Source of the DNA: Rhizoclosmatium globosum
Lineage: Eukaryota > Chytridiomycota > Chytridiomycetes > Chytridiales > Chytriomycetaceae
Assembly (NCBI GenBank): GCA_002104985.1
Contig: MCGO01000041.1
Coordinates: 186,001 to 250,000 of the forward strand
Reading direction: 5' to 3'
DNA: 64,000 nucleotides
Of the stretch, positions 1 through 10,626 are shown piece by piece. Below the pieces are notes generated by a model. The model was not told the DNA's origin, ran no database searches, and saw only the letters and a list, made by a program, of their open reading frames with translations. A program made the translations under genes and the position numbers. How positions within the stretch are numbered: position 1 is the first letter of the stretch; the number at the start of each line of letters is the position of its first letter.

Positions 1-1090
1 TCCTTCTCCTCAACGGCGTCCCCGCCCTCCCAAGCCCCCTCAAATAATTCCCATCCACCCAAACAAGACACCTACTCCCCGAAAACCCCTCCGGTACTTC
101 CCCCGTCAACTCATTCTCCGACAGATCAAGCTCTTTCAGAAAGAATATGCGGGCGAGGGAGGCAGGGATTGTGTGCGTTAATGCGTTGTGGGACAGGTTT
201 AGAGTTGTGATGTGTGGGGACGGCCAAGTTTCGGGGATTGGGCCTGTAAGCATGTTGTAAGAGAGGTTTAGGGTGTGGAGGCGGGGGAGGGTGCAAAGGG
301 ATGAAGGTATTTGGGAAGTTAGGTTGTTGTGAGAGAGGTTTAAGTCGCTGAGCAAGTTGCATGTCCATGTGGTTGGGATCGGGCCTGTGAGGTTGTTGTG
401 GGATAGGTCGAGGGTAGTGAGCATGGGCATGGCTGTGAGGGTTTCTGGGATTGTGGAGGAGATTTGGTTGCGAGAGAGGCTTAGGATGAATAGGCGGGGG
501 AGAGTGCAGATGACTGGGTCAAGATGAGTGAGTTTGTTGTCTATAAGGTACAGACTTGTAAGGTTTCTCAGTTGGTTGAAAGTGGAAGGTATGCGGTCAA
601 TGAGATTGTTTGAAAGAAAGAGACGTTGGAGATTCGATAGATTCCCGAATTCATCTGGGATCGTATCAAGTTTGTTATTGGATAAGCTGAGGACAGTGAG
701 AGACGCCAACGAGCTCCATTCGACCGGAATTGATCCACTGAATCCACAATTATTGCATTGAATGAATTGAAGGTTTGTAAGGGATCCAAAGCAAGGTGAC
801 AAAGTAATTGGTTTAGCGGAAGACACTTGGGCCTCCAAATACTCGTCATTCACCAAATAGAGCATCGAATAGGCTTCTTGGAACACACTAGGCCAGTAAA
901 AGAAGGGTCCGTGCCTCAAAACAGCCTGAGGCTCAACGTTATACCCAAAATGCCTAAACATGGCCTTCTTCGCAAACACTGGATCCAGAATTACAGCATC
1001 GAATGTCCGTGACACTAATCTTAGCTGAAGTACATGATCCGGATCAAGAAAGACAAGAATCGCAGAAACGAGTTCAGTTGGGAGTGCCAT
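1..1090 (-). CDS. F-box/leucine-rich-repeat protein (3' end outside window)
   Basis: An open frame runs from the ATG at 1088-1090 to the left edge without a stop, so the C-terminus is missing. The first ~45 residues read as an F-box (MALP-TEL-V, then LVSRTF), which normally binds Skp1 in an SCF ubiquitin ligase. From about residue 90 the protein is a series of plant-type LRRs of about 23-24 residues, with repeated LSxNxLxxxIP cores in the form LTVLSLSNN, LFILSLSRN, LTTLDLSHN and NLTGPIP. No intron is visible. The fold is well supported. The F-box call rests on the N-terminal motif, and the target is unknown. Confidence 0.8.
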   Translation of the reverse strand, partial: MALPTELVSAILVFLDPDHVLQLRLVSRTFDAVILDPVFAKKAMFRHFGYNVEPQAVLRHGPFFYWPSVFQEAYSMLYLVNDEYLEAQVSSAKPITLSPCFGSLTNLQFIQCNNCGFSGSIPVEWSSLASLTVLSLSNNKLDTIPDEFGNLSNLQRLFLSNNLIDRIPSTFNQLRNLTSLYLIDNKLTHLDPVICTLPRLFILSLSRNQISSTIPETLTAMPMLTTLDLSHNNLTGPIPTTWTCNLLSDLNLSHNNLTSQIPSSLCTLPRLHTLNLSYNMLTGPIPETWPSPHITTLNLSHNALTHTIPASLARIFFLKELDLSENELTGEVPEGFSGSRCLVWVDGNYLRGLGRAGTPLRRR

Positions 1091-1183
1091 AACTTTTCTA
1101 GTACTAATCATTGCCCCACGATTTGAATTTCGTGCCACGTCTGTCTCAAAGTTGGTCTGCAAGCTTGTCTCATCCTTTCCAAT

Positions 1184-2174
1184 TTGAAATCTTTGCCAAG
1201 AAACCAAATGTCTTCAACAGCTTCTGCCACCGATGCAAATGCAGAAACCGACCATCAACTCATGATTATCGGAGCAGTTGTTGGATCCATCTTTGGACTT
1301 GCCGTGGTGGCGTTAATTGGCCTGTACATTCGATCCCGTCTCACCAAAGCCAAAGTAAAGAGTGACGATACATCCTCATTGAACATTGAACCGCACTTCC
1401 AAGGTGCTGAGATTGTGCGGGTAAAGAAGCCTTGTTCACCTCATCCCTTACTGAACCGCTTATCAATCACAGGACATTGTCGTCGGATTATCCGATGGGC
1501 TCACTGTTCCTTTCGCACTTACTGCTGGACTTGCGTCGTTGGGCGATTCCCGATTCGTTGTGCTTGCTGGAATGGCGGAGATTGTAGCTGGATGCATCTC
1601 AATGGGTCTTGGAGGATATCTTGCTGGACGGTCTGAAATCGAGCATTACAATGCAGAAGAGAAGAGAGAGTGGCATGAAGTCCGGACAGTACCAGATAAG
1701 GAGGAGGAGGAAATCTTTGATATCTTTGAGCCATATGGAATGACAAAGGAAGACGTTCAACCGTTGATTACACGGATGAGAAATAATCCTACTGAGTGGG
1801 TGGAATTCATGATGAAGTTTGAGTTGAATATGGAAAAGCCGGACTCAAGTCGATTGTGGATTTCTGCGTTGACGATTGGTGGAAGCTACTTCATGGGTGG
1901 GCTAGTTCCTCTCTTTCCTTATATGGTGATCGCAAATGCGTCAACGGCATTCTATGTCTCTATTGCCAGTACGCTTGTTGTTCTCTTCATTTTTGGTTAC
2001 GTTAAAGCCAGCGTTCTCGGCGTTGAACAGAAGTTCCAGTCTGCTTGTGAGTCTGTTGTTTTAAGCGTTTAAGAATTAATCAATTCTCTTCTAGTGGAAA
2101 TGATGATTGTCGGAGGAGTTGCCAGCGGAGCAGCGTATGGTATCGCAAAAGCTATGCCTCAACCCAAGATTTGA
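1184..2174 (+). CDS. CCC1: VIT/CCC1-family vacuolar iron/manganese transporter
   Basis: Three exons: 1184-1420, 1473-2046 and 2095-2174. Introns are 52 and 48 nt, GT-AG, and all phases agree. The protein has the family signature: an RDIVVGLSDGLTVPFAL segment opening helix 1, a SRFVVLAGMAEIVAGCISMG helix, a charged cytoplasmic loop with an EEEEIFDIFEPYG stretch, and closing helices with GGSYFMGGLVPLFPYM and VGGVASGAAYGIAKAM. CCC1 proteins move Fe2+ or Mn2+ into the vacuole. An extra N-terminal helix (GAVVGSIFGLAVVALIGLYI) precedes the usual start, which is unusual. An in-frame ATG at 1208 is an alternative start. Confidence 0.93.
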
Positions 2175-2384
2175 TCATTTACCTTCTGTCTTCTTAATCT
2201 TGTGCTTAATACATTTAATATCGCCTTTTGCTGATAAGTCAATGAAACAGGGGGCAGCAAATCTTCTTTGAAAGGAGTCAGAAGACAGGTTGTTGATCTA
2301 TAGTACTATTATTCTACGAGGTTGAAGGAGCGAAAAACGTTAAAAAAATTACAAGGCAGTCGCATAAAAAGACAATTTAAATCA

Positions 2385-3100
2385 TCATGGCAATTGTAAG
2401 GACAACGACACCAGCAAATCTGGAAAAAACCATATCAGCACTGGAAGCGTACAAATTTTGGCTTGAGTGGCAACAGGAGCCTTGTTATCAGCAGCTTGGT
2501 ACTGACTGTAAACAACAGTGGGGGCAGCGGTTGGGACAGCAGCATTAGTAGTAGTAGCAACTGCAGGACCCAAAGCAGCAGCAACGTTGATAATATTGAC
2601 AACATTAGTAGCACCATCACGTATTCTGCGCTTGGTGCCAGTGAAAGTGGCAGAACCAAGTGCCTCCTTACCAGTGTACCAAGACAGCTGGAGAGTCTTG
2701 TCATTGATTGTGAGGGCGTACCAATCAGAAGTGATGTAATTGCCCAAAGTAAACACAACAACGTATCCATTGTCTGTGACCGGGATACCGGCTCGGCCGT
2801 CGCCAAGCATGTCAGGTTGTCCATGTCCGATGTAACGGTACCTAGCACGTAGTCAATAGTATCATACTCATCATACATAAAAAAGGAAAACATCACCTTA
2901 TCGCCAATTCCCGCATCTTGGATGCGCCAGTGGAAGTCCCCTCCTTCCCACAGTCCTTCCAGTAGGTCCAAGCCCACATTTCAGCGAATCCCTGTCGCAA
3001 GCCATCCTGGTTGCATCTGCAGTCGATCATTGTCCTCGGTCCACATCCACCGAACCTGTCCAATGATCCCCGGTTGATTGTTGATCAGTCCCTTATTCCC
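2385..3100 (-). CDS. Putative secreted or GPI-anchored protein, fragmentary
   Basis: Reading leftwards, one exon ends near 2897, a 55-nt intron follows (2842-2896, with a TTGAC branch-like motif) and a second exon starts at 2841. The joined peptide contains IGHGQPDMLGDGRAGIPVTD and DWYALTINDKTLQLSWYTGK, then an Ala/Thr/Val-rich linker. The frame ends at 2385 in a non-typical tail. The frame one base away ends at 2377 in SSADMVFSRFAGVVVLTIAM, which looks like a GPI attachment signal, so one base may be missing near 2455. The 5' end is unresolved: coding-looking sequence in other frames reaches about 3170. I do not recognise the family. Confidence 0.45.
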
Positions 3101-3481
3101 ATAGCGCGGGTCTGGATAGGTGGTAAACCATCCAGCTTTGAAACCTGTACTAACCCTCCTGTCCTTACATGCCTGCAGTCATGGTGCCTCCCTTCCATCC
3201 CTTACAGGAGGTCAACCTGACACTCAAGCTAGACACCACGCTCAAAAGGGGGGAGAAATGTGCCTAGGCCACCTCGCTCAAGTATGTCGGGTGGCGTCCC
3301 GTCCTTTTCCAGACGCCCTCCACCAACGAAGCCCGTTTGCATGCTGCTTTGTTCACAAGGTAGTTTCTATTTTTACATTTTCCCCTTCCAGTGCTTCTTA
3401 CCACACAGCCACCAGATAATGACAAATAAATAAAGAAAGAATAAAAGAGAAGTCCGCAACCCTCCCTCCGTCAGATCCCCT
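3101..3481. other. Unresolved stretch upstream of the secreted protein
   Basis: The part to about 3170 contains a minus-strand peptide (GWFTTYPDPRYGNKGL) that could be a further exon of the neighbouring gene, preceded by a possible splice acceptor near 3153. Nothing convincing is seen from 3200 to 3481. Confidence 0.3.
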
Positions 3482-4050
3482 TGTTGGTGTCAGAGTATCT
3501 GGTAAACCGGGTAACGCCAATATGGCTTTACACACTGGAGATTAACTCTGTTCGGTGAAACTAACCTGTTAATAATAAAGTACGCGTTAGTAAACATTTA
3601 GACACATTATCCAGTACGTTCCAATAGATCCAGTACGTTCCAATAGAGTACTTGGTCACCTACCATGGGAACATGGGAGATGCCAAGCGTACATCATTGG
3701 AAGAGAGTGTACCTAGTCAGTTACAGTAGTAGAGACTGATATTAGAAGTCATCTCAATTTAAAGTACGAAATGGAATATGAGTGTGTTTATTAGTAATGT
3801 ATATAAATAGAACGGACCGGGACCTGTGTGTCTTGGGGGTTTCAGTATCAAAAATAAGATTCTCTACGAAACGTTCCTTACCGCACAGGTGACCACACAG
3901 GACCTCTGACAGTTGGATGTTTGGTTATGTTGTCAAATTTCTTTTGTCTTCTTTTTTATCTTGTTGTCAAACGACTAACTTCGGCTACACATCAGGTGAA
4001 TAAATACTTATCTTGTTGTCAAACAACTAACTGAGGCTACGCTTAAGAGT
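3482..4050 (+). repeat. Probable 5' LTR of the Copia element
   Basis: The block lies just upstream of the Copia-type gag start and begins TGTTGGTGTCAG, a common start for fungal Copia LTRs. It contains a TATA box (TATATAAATA at 3800-3809) placed as an LTR promoter would be. It also holds a near-identical ~35-bp direct repeat beginning CTTATCTTGTTGTCAAAC at about 3955 and again at about 4008. The right border is not fixed, no primer-binding site could be named with confidence, and no matching 3' LTR is in the window. Confidence 0.4.
3609..3646. repeat. Two head-to-tail copies of a 19-bp unit
   Basis: The unit ATCCAGTACGTTCCAATAG occurs twice with no gap (3609-3627 and 3628-3646), inside the putative LTR. 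Confidence 0.85.
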
Positions 4051-4150
4051 ATCTGATCTGCAATTGAGTTTGGGCGAGTCGACATCTCAGTTCGACATCT
4101 GCAGTTAACAAGACCACCACCATCCATCCTCACTGACCTGTCCATCCAAC

Positions 4151-7100
4151 ATGGCTGACAAGAAGGACTCTGATGATTGTGTGAAATACCCAATCCTGGA
4201 AGGAATTGGGAACTATGCAGTCTGGAGCAAGCGACTTCTGGTCTATTTGGCTTTGAAAGGCATTACGGGACTTAAGGAAGGAAGGTTCATATCTCCAAGC
4301 ACTACAGAACCTACAAAATTAGCTGAATGGAATAAGCTGGATACAACGGCGAAGGAATGCCTAGTTCGATTCTTGTCAGACAATGTCTTCATGCCAATCA
4401 ACAAATCCCAATCCACACAGCTAATTTGGAACAATTTACAAGCGACTTATGGAGGAAAAGACTGGGTTACTTGAGTTACACTTCAACGGGAGTTCTTTAC
4501 TACGGTGGCCCATATGCCCCGCGCAAGATTCAAAAAAGATTTTCCCACCAATCATATTTCTTGACCAATCAGATTCATTACTTCACAACAGCAACAAGGG
4601 ACAGTACAACAAGGCACGGTGCAATTGCTGGTTTACCATTGTTTACATAATAAACTGTGTGAGAGTATGAAGTCTGGAGTTACGAGCGGTGGAAATGAGT
4701 GTGCATGCATCAATCAGTTGCAAAAGAACATCACTTTCATTCAATCAAAGACAAATGCCAATAAAACGTACAGAGTGGGACACTATAACACTATTGAGAT
4801 TAGGGGAAAAAAGTTACCTTCATGACTATCTTTCGTGAATATCTTAGGCTAGATGATCTTGATATTGACGCTGTTGTGGAGGAGTTGAATTACTTGTCGG
4901 TGGCTCCCATAATTGACGCCACACCTGTTCAATCACAGTGTCTTTGTTGTGTGAAAAGCAACGTGCAAATAGTATTTGTACATCCCACACAGGGGCACAA
5001 GACTATTGTCTGCGAAAGATCAACTATCGAGTTGAGTTCTATTTTTGGAGTGGATCAAAGTACACAGATATACGACATGAGTTGGAGCTTGAGAAATACT
5101 TAAAAATGTGGGTTCTTTATTTGAAGTTAAGGGTTACTGAGTGAAATCACAGAAAGCGACAATTCGAAAAGTACCTGAAACAACCCAATTTCAGGCAAGA
5201 TTCTCGCAACAGGAGAAGGCTCAAGCAGACTGAGAAATCATTCGAATAATTCAGAAATACCGGAATGATATAGGTGCAAGCTCCGGGTATAGATCAATGA
5301 CTGACTACCTCCGCAAAGATTGTCGAATTGCAGTAACATGGTTCAGAAGATAAGGAGACAAATTGCAGCACTAAATAGCCTTAGGAACCACGTACAAAGT
5401 GTTTTGAGGGAGTTAGAATCAGACTTGGCTTCAGATCGAAAGTTTCGAAGGTTGGAACGAAAGAATTACGTTGGTGGAGGGCCATTTGAAAAGTGCGCCT
5501 TTGATCAGCACAATAAGTTTAGAGTATACGGTTTATTTGTGCATGGGGGTATGACTGTTACAGCCGATTCCTGCTTTGGCTTCGAGTTTGGAAAACCAAT
5601 CGGCGTGGGTCTTTGATAGCCCGATACTATTTGGAGGCGTGCTTGCAGTTTTGCAGCATGTTGTTTCATACTTTTTGATTTGATTTGACTGTAATCAGGA
5701 GTTTGGGAAGGAACTATTTCCGATCAAGGGATCGAGAACAACTTTCTCGGTGATCTTCAAATCACTTCGAAAGGGGCAAGTGCTGTCCCAACCAGCTGAG
5801 GAATAAACTTTGGGATAGGAGTATACTCGTAACTACCCTTTCTCTTCCCTTTAAACACAAATTTAGTATTGACCAAAACGTACAGAAGTAAATACCTGAC
5901 TCAATAACTGTTGCGGTATATGCACTCACTATGAAGGCGTATTGATATGATTTTACAAGTGTGGGTTGGGGGGCTGGGTTATTTGGTCTTGTGTTTTGTC
6001 GGCCATTTCGTTCAACTGGATCAAAGTGTCGAGTGCCTCCAGAGGAATTGCCCACAGAATCACCTACTTTCCTGAGTTCTGCGTTCTTTTGCTTCAGAAC
6101 TATGAAGGAATGTTAGTAACGGTGAGATAAGTTTTGGAACATACTGAGAATGAAACAGCTCTAACAAAACATTTGACCATTCTCAAATGCTTCAACGTCG
6201 TTCTCTCCACAGTTCGAATTTCCATAAAATGTGGCACTTCGGACAGTATCCGGTATACCAGTAGGTTCGTTTTTGGAGCTGAGCTTTGCAGCAAGACTTT
6301 TGACGACTCCCCTGAGGGATCCTTCCAGTAATCATTCATTTGACCACATCCATACCATAACCATACAGTCAATCACTGTAATAAAAGGATACTTAAAGCG
6401 TCTTTTATCATTTAGACAACATCATTTTAATAAATGGATACTTTAAAGCGTCTTATATTATTTAGTCTCCAAAAGTTGAAAAGGGTTGTGATCTGATTGG
6501 TCAAGAAATATGATTGGTGGGAAAATCTTTTTCGAATCTTGGGCGGGCATACGGGCCACTGTACTTTACGCTTCAATGTACCGATGCGAGAGATGTTGAA
6601 CCATTCCTAAGTCCCGCATCAACTCTCATTACGAAAATGGCTCAACTGAGTGGAGACCAAATCAGTGAAGAAGGAATTGTTGGAACAATTCTATTGGCGA
6701 TGCAGGTAGGCTCTTCTGGCTGGCGGTGAACTTCCAGACCGGACAAAATAATTCAGCAAATGCGTGATGAGGCAAGACGTCAAGTAAAGACTCACGATGA
6801 TGCTGTTAAGTCAGAGGCAAATCTAGCCCAACGATCTGGAAACGGGAGACCAAGTAGCGAGAGGAAACGATGCAAATGGTGCCAGAAAAACCATTCAGAC
6901 GATTCATGTTTTGTCAAGTACCCAGAGAAAGCGCCTGATTGGTTCAAGGAAATGCTGGAGAAGAAGAAGAAAAGAAAGGAGGAGGTTGGAAACTTTGCAG
7001 ATATTGGAAAATCCAATAAAGGCTCCGGTGCTTGGGGAGATTCCCCCTATTACTTCTTGTTGGCTTCTCTTGTCTGGCAAATCATCAAAATGTTCATTGA

Positions 7101-7179
7101 TAGTGTTGGGAGAGTATTGGTTCGGAACGTATATGCGAATATGCGAACGCGAAACCCACAATTCAACTACCATGTGTAA
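4151..7179 (+). pseudogene. Copia-type retrotransposon gag, split by a DNA transposon
   Basis: The N-terminal gag part runs from the ATG at 4151 (MADKKDSDDCVKYPILEG, then WSKRLLVYL and AEWNKLDTTAKE), the pattern of Copia gag N-domains. It is interrupted at 4501 by the IS3EU-like insertion and resumes at 6564 with ARDVEPFLS and the zinc knuckle RCKWCQKNHSDDSC (CX2CX3HX4C, near 6870-6910). The outer halves are in the same frame once the insert and one 6-bp duplicate are removed; a TGA near 4474 and a frame break near 6727 remain. A protease-like FIDS follows near 7093, then the frame ends. Integrase, reverse transcriptase and 3' LTR are absent, so the element is dead. Confidence 0.75.
4501..6563 (+). 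mobile_element. IS3EU-like DNA transposon remnant with inverted repeats
   Basis: The ends are inverted repeats of about 75 bp (4501-4575 and 6491-6563), starting TACGGTGGCCCATATGCC on the left and TACAGTGGCCCGTATGCC on the right when read inward. They are flanked by perfect 6-bp duplications of CTTTAC (4495-4500 and 6564-6569). Six-base duplications and TAY termini are, to my knowledge, typical of the IS3EU superfamily. Internal frames near 5440-5560 keep a diverged integrase-like motif (GGPFEKCAFDQH, then YGLFVHG), resembling the start of an IS3EU/Ginger-type DDE core. The rest of the catalytic domain is gone. Two ~30-bp subterminal direct repeats lie at about 6386-6414 and 6435-6465. Confidence 0.75.
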
Positions 7180-7239
7180 AGAAGGGGGAAAGCTCTGTGT
7201 TATTCACTTGTGGAAATCTTGAACTGCTCTCATGTGATA

Positions 7240-8170
7240 GAAAGTGCCACTTTTGAAGAAGATGGAGGGGACGAGTTGTGGTACCGTCCCCAACCAAATA
7301 CTCAGTTCAAGGTTGACTAGCATATCCAGTTATGAAAGTATTATCAATGGTGAAAATCCTGCCAAAGTCGGTAGACAGCCTTTGGTTTGGTCGTCCAAGG
7401 AAGAAATAGCAAGGAAGATGGCCAGTAAAGGGGTGCTGATATATTAGCAAAGTCTTTAATAAAACGTCGGAGTATTGTGCGAACCCTAAGAATCGTTGCA
7501 TTTTGGGGACGCTCGTCGGCCGTTCCCAATTTCATAGGTCCTGCATTTTACTTGGATCTTTTCTGAGTCCGTCTTCGGAGATTACATGTCCTAAGAAAGG
7601 GAGTGAAGTATGGAAGAGTTAACATTTACTTGGTTTCAATTTCAAGTTGAACTGTTCAAGTCTACTGAAAATCTCTTCTAAGTGTTTGAAGTGTTCGTCA
7701 ACAGAGTCACTAAACACTATAATGTCATCGACGTAAACCATGGTGAAGACCCATTTAAGACCGGAAAGCACTCGATCCATTGCACGTTGGAATGTTGGGG
7801 GTGAATTAATTAATCCGAAAGGCATAACTTTGAATTTGTAGAGTCCTGGATATGAGCGCCGTTTTATGTCTGTCTTCTTCAGCGACGGGGATTTGCCAAA
7901 AACCTGAGAGTAAATCGAATTAACTAAAAATCTTTTTATTGCTAACAGCGTCAAAGATTTCTTCAATTCGAGGGAGTGGGTATCGGTCGGGTATGGTCAT
8001 GGCATTGAGTTTTCTGAAGTCAACACAAAATCGCCAAGATCCATCTGACTTTTTCGCAAGTACTACCGGTGATGCGAATTGGGATTTAGATGGGTCAATT
8101 ACGTTTCCCGTGATCATCTTACCGGTGTGGTCTTTTAGTATAGCTGTTCTTCCTTGTTACGACGGAGAAG
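7240..8170 (-). pseudogene. Ty3/gypsy reverse transcriptase fragment, frameshifted
   Basis: The minus strand carries the RT N-terminal motif (SPVVLAKKSDGSWRFCVDFR near 8000-8080) and, in another frame, YKFKVMPFGLINSPPTFQRA and the active-site motif YVDDIIVFS near 7725. An RNase H-connection stretch (RRFIKDFANISAPLYW) lies near 7440. Frames change at least twice and there is no gag, protease, complete RNase H or integrase. The fragment abuts the Copia remnant on the opposite strand, so it is a separate, later or rearranged insertion. Confidence 0.8.
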
Positions 8171-8179
8171 TCTTCTCTG

Positions 8180-8884
8180 AGTGATCTGTCGACAGGTTAG
8201 TCCGCACCCACTCCCTCACCATTCCACTACAGAACCGACTAACTTACCCAAGCAGGAGGTACGTAGTTGGAAGTGTGATAAGCGACATCAAGGTGAGCGT
8301 GACGGGGTTGCGTGGAGATTCTGGACCAGGACTGAACGGAACTCCGCTTCCGACCACTCCCGTCCGTCCGTGGATTGCACACGTGATCCCGTTCTTCGCT
8401 TTTTCACAACGAACACTTCCAGTGCCTGCCACACAAGTTTTCATTCCGGCCTCCTCGGCTAACTCGACTCTTTTCGTGAATCAAGGTGTTACCATTCGAA
8501 AGGTGCGATGGATTTCAGGGATTGATAGATTCTTGACTGTTCGCTGTATTGTTTGAATCTTGAAATTCTGTATGATAAAATTTGAGTGCTTTCTATTTGC
8601 GGACGTCGTCTTGGCCGATGCAGAAAATCAAAAACTGTTTCTTGCAGCACACACCACTCAGAAACATAACATGTGATCGTTGCTGGTGGTGTTGATCCAG
8701 TATCGTATGCTCTCAATCGTCTTTCCGTTGCCTCAGACCAATCGCAGCCGCGAATAGAGCCTAGAGCCACCTCTAATGCAATTTCATGGAGGCGAAAAAA
8801 AGGGTTGAAGGCTGTCCACTTTCTTGGCTCGCCCAAAGTGGTGGACTAAGAAATTAATTCGATTTCGCGGAAAGCATCAATCAA
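8180..8884. other. Orphan stretch with two weak coding candidates
   Basis: On the plus strand a possible acceptor near 8253 is followed by a ~100-residue open frame to 8556 that includes VIPFFAFSQRTLPVPATQVF. On the minus strand 8489-8836 encodes 115 residues with HEIALEVALGSIRGCDW and FDFLHRPRRRPQIES. They overlap, so at most one is likely to be real there. I recognise neither. Their position beside the transposon graveyard makes gene fragments plausible. Confidence 0.3.
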
Positions 8885-9653
8885 ATGCCAATTGACGTCC
8901 TTGCTCTCACCACCGTCAACAGCACAGTTGCTGAATCGCTCATGACATGTGTAGGCCCACACATCACCAGTCTCTACCGCTGCGTAGGCTCGTTTGTTTC
9001 CGCGATACCAACAGCCACGGCAACGTCCAACAGCCTCGGCTTCAACTTGCCACCAGCCAGCGCTTTCGATAATGCAATTGCCTGCGTTTGCGACAAGGCC
9101 GCCTCCAACTCATTCAGCGCTGCCCTTACTTCCTGCGTCATCAACTCCCCTTACCCAGTCGATGCCGGGAAGACTGCCAACCTCTTTGGAAGCTTGTATG
9201 ACTCGTTCTGTACCAACGGTCAATCTCAGGCCTGCAAGACTGAGATCCAGAAGGCATTGGACTTGCTTCCAACCTTGGTCACACCTGAACTCGTTCAGGG
9301 AGTTAACAAGCTCAACTTCACTTCTGTCAATAGCATTACTACTGGTATTACTTCGCAAGTCCAGACCATTACCGCTCCTCTCTGCATTGAGGTAGTTTAA
9401 TTGTATTGATTCATAGTCAAAGTGGCTAACATCTCTTAATTACCAGGGACGTGCGTTGGTTCAAAACTGTCTTGCTCCAGAACTGGCTCCTTTCGTCAAC
9501 TGTCCAGGTGACGCCAAGGCCTCAGTGACTGTTACAAAGGCAGCTACCGCTGGAGCTGCTGCCACCACTATTGCCCCTTCCAGCATCAAGTCTAATGCTG
9601 GAACTGTTGCGATGAGTTTGGCCCTCCTCGTTTCCGCTATTTTTCTTGCTTAA
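8885..9653 (+). CDS. Cys-rich protein with a GPI-type C-terminus
   Basis: Two exons, 8885-9391 and 9447-9653, with a 55-nt GT-AG intron in phase 0, give 237 residues. There are ten cysteines spread over the first ~190 residues, several in short pairs such as CVC, suggesting a disulfide-bonded secreted domain. The C-terminus is Ala/Thr/Ser-rich and closes with the hydrophobic run GTVAMSLALLVSAIFLA, as in GPI-anchored wall or surface proteins. The N-terminus (MPIDVLALTTVNSTV) is not a clear signal peptide, so a 5' exon with the signal may have been missed. Family unknown. Confidence 0.75.
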
Positions 9654-9855
9654 ACTCGGATCCAATGTGCACACTGCACACTCGTTTCGTCTTGTAAAAG
9701 CAACAGAATACATAGAATAAATACCTTTGAATAACATGGCGCTGTATAAAAAAAACTTTTAAGTAATTAAATGTGTCATGGATAAAAAGTCAAGGATCCT
9801 GGGCGCTGCACCTTGTTGACTTCGCGCTTCCAAAAAACGATCTCGCAAAACCCAA

Positions 9856-10438
9856 ATGGCCTCTACAGACCTCACCCCCGAGCAACGCGCAGCGCTGAGT
9901 AAGATCCAAGTCTGTCACGATGTTTCCGCATTCGATCCAAACGATCCAAGCAAGCTTATTCATCCAGGTGAAATGGATCCAGAAACACTTGTGACTAGTG
10001 TGCACATCACCCCAACTCAGCTGTGGATCCACGGATTCATCGCAGTGTATTGTATTGCAGGTCTCACAGTGTCCTTTTATCTTGGGAAAGCCGATTTCTA
10101 TAATTGTATGGAAAGTCTTGCAAATGCGTGACCAGCGCAGAGGCAAACTTGGTCTGCAACCAATTATTCCAGAGCAAAAAAGTCTACCACTTGTGAATGC
10201 TCCAGCTCCAGCTGCAACAGAACCAGGAAGCCCTGGCACAAATATTCCCCCATCTGCAATTTCTTCTGCCAGTGCGAGAGCACAGGCGCCTCCTCCGTCA
10301 TTTGTCTCAATTCCTGCTCCGCAACCAGTTCTTGTCCCAATTCCATCACCTACATCAACCTCTAATCAACAACGAACCCAACAATCTCCAGCCATACCTC
10401 CGTCTGGTGCCAATGCAAGGTTAAATGGGTCAAAGTAG
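9856..10438 (+). CDS. Small single-pass membrane protein with Pro-rich tail (frame change)
   Basis: The first frame starts at 9856 (MASTDLTPEQRAALSKIQ) and leads into one hydrophobic segment, LWIHGFIAVYCIAGLTVSFYL. It stops at 10131. The next frame continues from the same place with a basic stop-transfer stretch (KVLQMRDQRRGK) and a Pro/Ala/Ser/Gln-rich tail to 10438. A short unidentified intron or a single-base indel around 10060-10100 would join them; candidate introns of 25 and 55 nt fit the phase but neither has convincing sites. Topology suggests an outside N-terminus and a cytosolic tail. Function unknown. Confidence 0.5.
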
Positions 10439-10626
10439 ATATCAGGAACCTCTATATCCGTTTATTATGAAGACTATCGATCACAAAAGCTATCAACCAA
10501 ACACTCCAGTTTTCATCAACTGTCACTACTTGCAAGGAACCACCTACTCCGAATACTTATACTTTCTCTACTTTTGTTGTTGTTCAAATTCTCACGTAAC
10601 TAATATTTGTTACTTTTTACTGGTAT

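Noticed and set aside
2435..2977. Longer minus-strand frame with Leu-rich repeats of LLLL
   Set aside because: It reads the GPI-type protein's Ala/Val codons out of frame and runs through a likely 55-nt intron.
6792..7016. Minus-strand Phe-rich frame
   Set aside because: Antisense of the Lys-rich segment after the gag zinc knuckle.
9790..10239. Minus-strand open frame of 149 residues
   Set aside because: It overlaps the plus-strand membrane-protein gene fully and has no recognisable motif.
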